Positions 1 through 5,805 of a stretch of DNA of 34,473 bases are shown here, in pieces. The stretch is taken from assembly GCA_028293445.1 (NCBI GenBank), contig JAQGOU010000293.1:1-34473 (forward strand), in the 5' to 3' direction. The notes below the pieces were generated by a model. It saw only the letters and a list, made by a program, of their open reading frames with translations, made no database searches and was not told the DNA's origin. Positions within the stretch are counted from its first letter, which is position 1. Each line of letters starts with the position of its first letter. Position numbers and translations under genes: made by a program. This DNA is from Verrucomicrobiales bacterium. GTDB taxonomy: Bacteria > Verrucomicrobiota > Verrucomicrobiia > Limisphaerales > JACDHS01.

Positions 1-205
1 AGTAACCCTTTTTTCCATGTTGAATCATTTGGCTGCCTCCAACTCCACGAAATGAGCGCAGTGTGGCCATGAGATAGATCGCCTCGAGAATATTCGTTTT
101 TCCCTGGGCATTATCGCCAAGCAACAAATGAAAACCGGGAGCGAACCCGATATCGAGTCGCCCGTAATTGCGGAAATCGCGGATCTTCAAGTGCGCTAAG
201 TGCAC
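1..205 (-). CDS. recF: RecF DNA repair/replication protein, N-terminal fragment
   Basis: The gene runs off the left edge, so only the first 68 codons are visible. Reading the minus strand from a GTG at 205-203 gives a protein beginning [15 protein letters not shown], followed by a Walker A region reading [16 protein letters not shown] and then [11 protein letters not shown]. That order (short beta-rich start, GxNxxGKTNxLEAI, then LATLRSFR) is the diagnostic N-terminus of RecF, the SMC-like ATPase that loads RecA at gapped DNA with RecO and RecR. The GTG start matches the usual RecF start (M/V-x-L-x-x-L-x-I-x-x-F-R-N-Y), although I see no strong Shine-Dalgarno sequence. The gene is divergent from the response-regulator pair, with a 182-nt gap that must hold both promoters. 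Other SMC-like ATPases are possible but much less likely. Confidence 0.93.
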   Translation of the reverse strand, partial: MHLAHLKIRDFRNYGRLDIGFAPGFHLLLGDNAQGKTNILEAIYLMATLRSFRGVGGSQMIQHGKKGY

Positions 206-387
206 AATAAAAGAATTGAGAAACGAAGGCGTGGAAGCGAGCAGAAACCTGAGCAGGCATATGAATTGCTTGGCTGGTTTTTAAATACAGAATCCAAACG
301 CATACGACAGGTGCGCCTAAACAAATAAATAATGTCTTTCTTTTCTAAATTGCTGTATGAGAAGAGGACACGCGAACGTCTCCAGGC

Positions 388-792
388 ATGAGTGGAAAAG
401 AAAAAACGTCAGCCATTGCGGGGAAAACCATCTTGCTTATTGAAGACGAAGATATTGTGCGCGTATTGGTCCGACGGCTTTTGGAGGAAAACGGCTTTAC
501 GATCCTCGACGCAGCAACACTTGCTCGTGCGCGTGAGATTTGGAGAACTGCAGGGCAATCGATTGATCTGCTCTTTGCCGACGTGCAATTACCCGATGGA
601 AGTGTGAAAGAACTCTGTCGAGAGTTCCTCCAGGATAAGCCTGGCTTGCGTGTGATTTTTACCAGCGGCTACAGTGAAGACGTGATTCAGGATACGAAAT
701 GTGACGTGCCTTGTTCTGCCTTTATCCAGAAACCATTTAATCCCCGCGAGTTGCTGAACGCCATTCGAGAGGTGTTTGAAATAACCAAATGA
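388..792 (+). CDS. Single-domain (CheY-like) response regulator receiver protein
   Basis: This 134-residue protein is a receiver domain with no output domain. Visible elements are the acidic pair in LLIEDED (about 18-22), the phospho-acceptor Asp65 in LLFADVQLPD, the conserved Thr/Ser at 92-93 in FTSGYS, and Lys115 in QKPF. The xxSGYS...KPF pattern is typical of receiver domains related to hybrid-kinase receivers. Its stop codon overlaps the start of the next regulator by 4 nt (ATGA), so the two are translationally coupled and probably act in one phosphorelay. With no DNA-binding domain it probably works by protein contact or as a phosphate relay or sink. The convergent kinase-like gene at 1439-2329 is the obvious candidate partner. 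The input signal cannot be seen. Confidence 0.9.
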   Translation: MSGKEKTSAIAGKTILLIEDEDIVRVLVRRLLEENGFTILDAATLARAREIWRTAGQSIDLLFADVQLPDGSVKELCREFLQDKPGLRVIFTSGYSEDVIQDTKCDVPCSAFIQKPFNPRELLNAIREVFEITK

Positions 793-1427
793 GTGCTTTG
801 AGAATTCTAATCGTAGACGACCACCTCCTGATCCGTTGTGGTCTGAAACAAATCCTGGAACGTGAGTTCCCCAGCGTAACCGTAGGCGAGGCGCAAAATG
901 GGTCCGAAGCTATTCAACAAGTCGCTGAAAAATCGTGGGATGTCGTGGTGATGGATATTAATATGCCGGGGCGGAGCGGACTTGTCGTGCTTCAGGACCT
1001 GAAACATCTTCATCCCAAACTTCCGGTTTTGATCCTGAGCGCTTACAGCGAAGATGAATTTGCGCTGCGAGTTTTGAAAGCTGGCGCCGCCGGATTCGTG
1101 GCCAAAGAAAGCACGCATCTGGAACTGGTCAAGGCGATCCGGAAAGTGTTGTCCGGTGGAAAATATATTACCGATTCCGTGGCGGAGAAATTGGCCAACC
1201 AGTTCGACATCAAGGCCACCGGGGCACCGCACGAAGCGTTGTCAGACCGGGAGTATCAAGTCGTCTGTTTGATTGGCAGCGGCAAAACTCCCACTGAAAT
1301 TGCGCATGAACTTTCTCTCAGCGTAAAGACCGTCAGTACCTATCGTGCCCGCATCCTGGAGAAGCTCAACATGAAGACCAATGCGCAATTGATTCATTAC
1401 ATGATTTCAAACGGCCTCGTCAACTAG
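789..1427 (+). CDS. NarL/FixJ-family response regulator (receiver + LuxR-type HTH)
   Basis: A 212-residue two-domain transcription regulator of standard NarL length. Residues 1-120 form the receiver, with Asp10/Asp11 in IVDDH, phospho-acceptor Asp56 in VVMDINMPG, Ser84 in LILSAYS and Lys106 in FVAKES. Residues about 150-205 form a LuxR-type helix-turn-helix (LSDREYQVV...TPTEIAHELSLSVKTVSTYRARILEKL). It overlaps the upstream single-domain receiver by 4 nt, and its end lies 11 nt from the end of the convergent kinase-like gene. NarL-type regulators pair with HisKA_3 kinases, and the neighbouring gene carries exactly that type of dimerisation/H-box domain, so a cognate pair is likely. Target promoters are not evident. 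Confidence 0.95.
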   Translation: MSALRILIVDDHLLIRCGLKQILEREFPSVTVGEAQNGSEAIQQVAEKSWDVVVMDINMPGRSGLVVLQDLKHLHPKLPVLILSAYSEDEFALRVLKAGAAGFVAKESTHLELVKAIRKVLSGGKYITDSVAEKLANQFDIKATGAPHEALSDREYQVVCLIGSGKTPTEIAHELSLSVKTVSTYRARILEKLNMKTNAQLIHYMISNGLVN

Positions 1428-1438
1428 ACCACGGCGGA

Positions 1439-2329
1439 TCAGGCGGTCCTTTTCCAAAACTTCAGCTGCACTTCGGTTCGATTCCGCGTCGTTTTCACCA
1501 GCTTCAATTCGCCGTGCAACCGCCGGGCGTGTTCGTGCAGGCCGAGCAATTCTAAAGGTTCATCTGCAAAAATCTTTTTGTGCCGCCTGGCTTTGCCGCC
1601 TTCGGAAATGCGCATGCAAAATGTTTCCGACGTATCCTCTATATCCACGCACATCTGCGTTACACTTTGTTCGGTAAACGCCCTCACGACGGTTTGGAAA
1701 ATTTTGAAGATTCCCGCTGCCAGGGCGCTGTCCATTTCGAATTCATCAGGTTCCGGGCTGATCAGGACGTGAATATTAGCGTCTTTGACCCAGCGTTCCG
1801 TCTGGTGCTTGATCGCGGCTGCCAAACCGAACTCATCCAGCAGTTTTAATCGCAGCTCGTTCGTCATTTTGCGGACAGATTGACTGATAGAACTCACAAT
1901 GCCCGAAAGTTCTTCCACTTTGCGCGCCTCCTTGCTGGTCGGCAGAAACGCTCTTTCGAGCAGGGACAACTCAATCAATAATGCGGTGAGCTTTTGGCTG
2001 AGATCATCGTGCAGCGTGCGGGCGAATCGACTTTTCTCTGCTTCATGAGCCGCTTCGCTTCGCGCTAACAGAGCGCGCAGTTGTTCGTTGGAAGTTTTCA
2101 AATCTTTAGCCTTCGAATGTCCAGTTTTGCCGACGATAGCACGCGAAGTAACGTCAACAAGCGCTTTTGGGAGGCTGCCATAGTCTCGCCTTCTCATCTC
2201 AGTTCGCATCGACGTTTTTCGTGGCACCGCGCTATCAGAACCTTTCCAATCACATCTGGAAATCAGCCATAAGCCGAAGACCGTGTCGCCTTTCCGCTGA
2301 CATCGGAACGGATGGCGTGTCGCCTGCAA
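1439..2329 (-). CDS. NarL-type (HisKA_3) sensor histidine kinase homologue with a degenerate ATPase domain
   Basis: In the 296-residue reading a coiled-coil-like segment (about 75-100) precedes an intact H-box, RFARTLHDDLSQKLTALL, with His107, then the LRLKLLDEFGLAAAIK segment typical of HisKA_3 kinases (159-174). The C-terminus resembles a HATPase domain, but the N-box position reads GIFKIFQTVVRAFTEQ (206-220), where active kinases have a Glu and an Asn (EALxN). The G1 region reads ISEGGKA instead of DxGxG. Only the G2-like LLGLHEHARRLHGEL is recognisable. No transmembrane or sensor domain is present, so it would be cytoplasmic. The first 40 residues look unconvincing; Met starts at 2209 or 2197 are plausible. 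It is convergent with the two response regulators. It may be a weak kinase, a phosphatase or a phosphotransfer protein. Confidence 0.8.
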   Translation of the reverse strand: MQATRHPFRCQRKGDTVFGLWLISRCDWKGSDSAVPRKTSMRTEMRRRDYGSLPKALVDVTSRAIVGKTGHSKAKDLKTSNEQLRALLARSEAAHEAEKSRFARTLHDDLSQKLTALLIELSLLERAFLPTSKEARKVEELSGIVSSISQSVRKMTNELRLKLLDEFGLAAAIKHQTERWVKDANIHVLISPEPDEFEMDSALAAGIFKIFQTVVRAFTEQSVTQMCVDIEDTSETFCMRISEGGKARRHKKIFADEPLELLGLHEHARRLHGELKLVKTTRNRTEVQLKFWKRTA

Positions 2330-2488
2330 ATTGTGAATAACAAAAACAAGTTCAGCTTTGACGCCCCAATTAGTTGTATGCTACCTATTCTCAAGCCACA
2401 TTTAGGAGTGGTTTGAGCGAAGGGTTCTCGGTGAGTTGATTGATGTCACGGGAATCGCACCGTTCAAGAATGAGTATCGGAGCCGTTT

Positions 2489-2992
2489 ATGCGTTGTCCG
2501 AAGTGCGGTAAAGTAGATGACAAAGTGATCGATTCGCGTGCCTCACGCGAAGGCGCCACGATTCGGCGACGTCGCGAATGTCTCGGGTGCAGCCATCGGT
2601 TTACCACTTACGAAGAAGTTGAGCGCGATACGCTCATGGTCATCAAACATGATGGTCGGCGCGAAGAATTTTCCCGCGAAAAGTTGCTCACCGGCATTCA
2701 CAAAGCCTGCCAAAAACGTCCTGTCCCACAAAAAGCCATCGACGATCTGGTTGACAAAATCGTCGAGGATATTCGCACGAAATATGAAGGCGAACTTCCC
2801 GGCATGGCCATTGGCGAACGGGTAATGAACGGTCTGCACGACTTGGATAAGATTGCTTACATTCGCTATGCGAGTGTTTATCGGCGATTCGAGGAGGTTG
2901 CCGATTTCCTACACGAAGTTAAAAAATTGGAGAAACGACGCGATGATCCAGCTCAACCCAGATTGTTTGATCTTCCAAACGGCGGCGGGTGA
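2489..2992 (+). CDS. nrdR: Transcriptional repressor NrdR
   Basis: NrdR represses ribonucleotide reductase genes in response to bound ATP or dATP. The 167-residue protein has the zinc ribbon Cys3-Pro-Lys-Cys6 and Cys31-Leu-Gly-Cys34, with the NrdR-specific VIDSR and RRRRECLGC context. An ATP-cone domain follows at about 49-139 (VIKHDGRREEFSREKL...YIRYASVYRRF). Length and domain order are normal for the family. A hypothetical gene starts inside its 3' end (50 nt overlap), implying co-translation. No ribonucleotide reductase gene is in the window, so its targets lie elsewhere. The upstream 159-nt gap contains a TTGACG at 2358 that could be a -35 element, but no convincing -10 partner. Identification is secure. 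Confidence 0.97.
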   Translation: MRCPKCGKVDDKVIDSRASREGATIRRRRECLGCSHRFTTYEEVERDTLMVIKHDGRREEFSREKLLTGIHKACQKRPVPQKAIDDLVDKIVEDIRTKYEGELPGMAIGERVMNGLHDLDKIAYIRYASVYRRFEEVADFLHEVKKLEKRRDDPAQPRLFDLPNGGG

Positions 2993-3512
2993 AAATATTC
3001 CCTGCTCCGCCGAACTTGTCACCATCGAGTTAATCGGCGAAGCCGCGAGTTCGCTCGACCCGGACGTGATTGAAAACGCGTCCGCTGCCGTGCTGCATTA
3101 TTTCAAAAAGGAATTGGGCCGCACTTTCGTCACCGTCGCTGAATTTGCTGAAGCGCTTGAAAAAGTCCTGCGCGGCTTCGGCTTGAGCGTGAAAAAGTTT
3201 GCGACGAGCGGCGCGAAGCAAAGAAAGCTGCCCCGCGTCGCGGAGGATGACCTGCGCCAGATCGCGGCTGAATCGGGCAAGGGCTTTGAATTGTTTTTCT
3301 TTTCCAACCTCCGCGAGCATCTTCATCAGAAGATTGCATCCGACTCTCCAGAGATCGTCCGCTTCAACGGCCTGCGCAGTTGTGTCAAACAGTTGGTCGG
3401 AGCCCGGCGTTGGAGTCATCGTTGCCAGGATTTGAATGATCAAATCGTGGACTATTTGCGGATCTGTTTAAGTGCTGAAGGAAAGCCGTCCTGCGCTTTG
3501 GTTGTGCGATAG
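2943..3512 (+). CDS. Conserved-looking hypothetical protein coupled to nrdR
   Basis: I do not recognise this 189-residue protein. I start it at the ATG at 2943, 50 nt before the nrdR stop; the open frame extends further upstream, but that would lie deep inside nrdR. The N-terminal half is predicted alpha/beta (LIFQTAAGENIPCSAELVTIELIGE, split here by description only), followed by a segment rich in Ala, Glu and Lys. The middle (about 65-115) reads FAEALEKVLRGFGLSV and then a basic linker. The C-terminus is helical with Cys and Arg (LRSCVKQLVGARRWSHRC). There is no signal peptide or membrane segment, so it is cytoplasmic. The overlap with nrdR suggests a shared transcript. An ATP-cone-like or nucleotide-metabolism role would be speculation. 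Confidence 0.75.
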   Translation: MIQLNPDCLIFQTAAGENIPCSAELVTIELIGEAASSLDPDVIENASAAVLHYFKKELGRTFVTVAEFAEALEKVLRGFGLSVKKFATSGAKQRKLPRVAEDDLRQIAAESGKGFELFFFSNLREHLHQKIASDSPEIVRFNGLRSCVKQLVGARRWSHRCQDLNDQIVDYLRICLSAEGKPSCALVVR

Positions 3513-3616
3513 ACGGCAACCGGCACCGGCAATCCCGATCAGCAATCAGAGAAATCCCCTATTGCTTTACTGCAGGAAAATTCGGTATCAGACATCTGTC
3601 TGCGATGGGTTACCTT

Positions 3617-3952
3617 ATGACTCTCTTTGAAAAAATCATTGCTCGGCAGATTCCAGCCCAGATTGTCTATGAGGACGACCTCATTCTGGCTCTCCGCGAC
3701 ATTAAGCCTGAGGCACCGACGCACATTTTAGTGGTTCCGAAAAAACCAATTCCGCGCATCGCCGAAGCCTCTGCAGAAGACCATAAAGTTCTCGGTCATA
3801 TTCTTTTGAAGGCGGCTGAAATTGCGAAAAAGGAGGGTTTGAGCAAAGGTTATCGTCTGATAATTAACAATGGCCCCGACGCAGGGGAATCGGTGCCTCA
3901 TTTGCATTGCCATATCCTGGGCGGGCGCAAAATGAGCTGGCCTCCGGGTTAA
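3617..3952 (+). CDS. HIT-family (HINT-like) nucleotide hydrolase/transferase
   Basis: A 111-residue histidine-triad protein of normal HINT length. HINT proteins hydrolyse purine nucleoside phosphoramidates and acyl- or aminoacyl-adenylates. The C-terminal motif HLHCHILGGR gives His95, His97 and His99, with His97 the expected nucleophile, and GESVPHLH precedes it as in HINT1. The N-terminus LFEKIIARQIPAQIVYEDD is the canonical HINT start. I chose the ATG at 3617 because the protein then begins MTLFEKI, matching the family; an ATG at 3605 would add four residues (MGYL), and neither has a clear Shine-Dalgarno sequence. It stands alone, followed by about 640 nt without genes. Cytoplasmic. Confidence 0.93.
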   Translation: MTLFEKIIARQIPAQIVYEDDLILALRDIKPEAPTHILVVPKKPIPRIAEASAEDHKVLGHILLKAAEIAKKEGLSKGYRLIINNGPDAGESVPHLHCHILGGRKMSWPPG

Positions 3953-4052
3953 GATTCGGCAAACCGTCCTCCGTCCGAAGTGCAATCCTCCACCGCAGCG
4001 AAACCGAACGCCATTTCACGTTCGCGACGGCTTTTTTCGCGGTACGGGCCAT

Positions 4053-4230
4053 AATTCCAGACTGGAATTTAGACCTTCTAACGTTACCAGCCCTCGCCGT
4101 CAGCCTGAAAAAGCATCTGGTAACGTTAGAAGGCTCCGTTTTCACTCTGGAATTTTCGTCTGGTAACGTTAGAAGGCGCCATTTCCAGCCCTCAATGTCA
4201 GGCTGGAATTTCCGTCTGGTAACGTTACCG
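4053..4230 (+). repeat. TAACGTTA repeat cluster with flanking CTGGAATT palindrome
   Basis: Four copies of the self-complementary octamer TAACGTTA lie at 4079-4086, 4121-4128, 4164-4171 and 4220-4227. The last sits in the perfect 12-bp palindrome GGTAACGTTACC. Copies two and three share GGTAACGTTAGAAGGC; the first copy is in the opposite orientation. The 25-nt blocks 4147-4171 and 4203-4227 differ at one position. A 17-nt palindrome (AATTCCAG, one base, CTGGAATT) opens the cluster at 4053-4069. The sequence CCAGCCCTC also occurs twice (4087, 4185). This is a degenerate tandem array in the HIT-esterase gap. I see nothing recognisable in 4231-4423. Confidence 0.8.
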
Positions 4231-4423
4231 GACGTTTTTACAAGACTGCTAGTGAGCGACTTACGCCGATTCCTTCCTTTTGAGGCTGATTTTTAGAGAA
4301 ATGAGAGGCGGTTTGGCACATGCGTTTGCATTGGAGCGCGGGCGGCCTCATCGCGAGTTCCCAAGGAGGTTGCCTTTTCGCCGACCCGCCGCCTCGGGTG
4401 TGATTGAAAGTGGGTGAGGCCGA

Positions 4424-4536
4424 GGTTCGGAGTCCCGGCTTTAGCCGGTAGACTTGTCGCATGGAAGAGCGCATGGAAAATTTCAAAATCATTGTGTTTG
4501 CGTGCGCCTCGCCGCCTAAAGGCGGGACTCCGAACC
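4424..4536. repeat. Inverted pair of REP-like hairpin elements
   Basis: The left arm (4424-4447) and the right arm (4512-4536) are inverted copies of one element. In the same orientation they read GGTTCGGAGTCCCG then GCTTTAGCCGG (left) or CCTTTAGGCGG (right). Each arm contains its own small hairpin closed around CTTTAG, and the two differences between arms are a paired G-C to C-G swap that keeps the stem. This indicates a structured, dispersed extragenic palindrome rather than chance. The element lies just upstream of the exported esterase gene; 4537-4591 holds nothing else I can recognise. Confidence 0.8.
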
Positions 4537-4591
4537 CAAAAAGAAAAGGTTGAGTGGCGTTATTCTTTTCGGCGACCGTGTATCTATCCAA

Positions 4592-5803
4592 ATGAACCGC
4601 ACCGCTCGAATCTCAGGACGGCTAATAACGTTTTTACATATCTCCTTTATTGCCATTTCGTTCCTGCCACTGGCTTTGCTTGGAGACGAAAAAGCGACGT
4701 CGCGTCCGGCGGCGGAATGGAACTACGACGTTTATCGGAAAACTTATCCGGAACAGGTTTCGACCGTTCACACGTCGCAATCCGGAAACGAATTCATGGA
4801 GCCAGCGCAACAGTTTTGCCGAAGCGGCGAGCGCCCCACCAAATCCCAGCGCGAATTGAGCCGTCGGATTTTGTTGGCATGGCGCGATCTGCTCGGTCCC
4901 TCGAAACGAAATACCGGTCCGCTGAAGGCGCGCGTTCTGGAGACAAAAGATTTTCCAAATTACACACGCCAAAAGGTGGAATACGAAGCTGATCCGGGTG
5001 AACCAGTTCACGCCTGGCTTTTTATCCCCAAGAATTTAAAAGGCAAAGCGCCCGCGATGCTTTGTCTGCATCAGACGGTGCAGGAAGGAAAGGATCAAGC
5101 GGCGGGATTAACGACCTCGCCCGAATTGGCTTTCGGTCCGCTGCTCGCGGAGCGCGGTTACGTCACGCTCTGTCCGGATGCGATTTGCTTCGGTGAACGA
5201 TATCAGGTCGGCGGCAGTTTTTATTGTCACTACGGTGACGCCGTGCGGATTTACCAGGGCAACGCAGGCCGAAGCATTATGTCGAAGATGATTGATGACG
5301 CCATGCGTGCGGTGGATTACCTCGTATCGCGCCCCGAGGTGGACAAGAAGCGGATCGGTTCGATCGGTCATTCTCACGGCGGTTACGGAACGCTGTTTGC
5401 GATGGCGTATGACGAGCGGATTAAAGCAGGCGTGGTGAGTTGCGGGTTCACGTCGTTCCGTGCCGACCCAACACCCGATCGTTGGTATCGTCGCACTGCA
5501 TTGATTCCGCGTCTGGGCGGCTTTGAAGGAAGAATGAACGAGACGCCCGTCGATTTTCATCAGCTCTTTGCCGCGATCGCCCCACGAGCGTTGTTTATTT
5601 CCGCTGCGATGAAGGACAGCATTTTTCCCGGGGTGGGGGACGTGAATTGGATGCGCGAGAATGTCGACGAGATTTATGAAAGCTTGAAATCCCCCAGTGC
5701 CTTCGAACTCTACGCCTTCGACGGCGCGCATGCCTTTACTCCCGAAGCGCGAGATCGTGCGTGGAAGTTTTTGAATACTCACTTGCATCACAACGTTAAA
5801 TAA
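4592..5803 (+). CDS. Exported alpha/beta-hydrolase (acetyl-xylan-esterase/dienelactone-hydrolase-like)
   Basis: I start this at ATG 4592 because the resulting 403-residue protein opens with a typical signal peptide (MNRTARISGRL, hydrophobic stretch about 11-30, cleavage near residue 31). The mature part is an alpha/beta-hydrolase. The nucleophile elbow GHSHGG gives Ser261, the likely acid is Asp342 in AAMKDSIFP, and the likely base is His380 in FDGAHAF. The oxyanion side begins CLHQTVQEGKDQ (158-169). The cap-side motif CPDAICFGER is also present in the second esterase at 12184-13317. This family removes acetyl or other esters from plant-type polysaccharides. The heparinase-type lyase starts 2 nt after the stop, so the two form an operon, probably attacking one esterified glycan. 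The substrate is unknown. Confidence 0.87.
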   Translation: MNRTARISGRLITFLHISFIAISFLPLALLGDEKATSRPAAEWNYDVYRKTYPEQVSTVHTSQSGNEFMEPAQQFCRSGERPTKSQRELSRRILLAWRDLLGPSKRNTGPLKARVLETKDFPNYTRQKVEYEADPGEPVHAWLFIPKNLKGKAPAMLCLHQTVQEGKDQAAGLTTSPELAFGPLLAERGYVTLCPDAICFGERYQVGGSFYCHYGDAVRIYQGNAGRSIMSKMIDDAMRAVDYLVSRPEVDKKRIGSIGHSHGGYGTLFAMAYDERIKAGVVSCGFTSFRADPTPDRWYRRTALIPRLGGFEGRMNETPVDFHQLFAAIAPRALFISAAMKDSIFPGVGDVNWMRENVDEIYESLKSPSAFELYAFDGAHAFTPEARDRAWKFLNTHLHHNVK

Positions 5804-5805
5804 CG

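Noticed and set aside
2358-2391. Possible promoter upstream of nrdR (TTGACG)
   Set aside because: No -10 at acceptable spacing; candidates were CTACCT at 17 nt or TATGCT at 13 nt.
3907-4296. 129-codon plus-strand frame after the HIT gene
   Set aside because: It runs through the TAACGTTA palindromic array, and the translation contains the repeat words rather than a protein-like pattern.
4414-4992. 192-codon frame overlapping the esterase start
   Set aside because: It spans the REP-like pair and is out of frame with the esterase, which has a signal peptide and a full catalytic triad.
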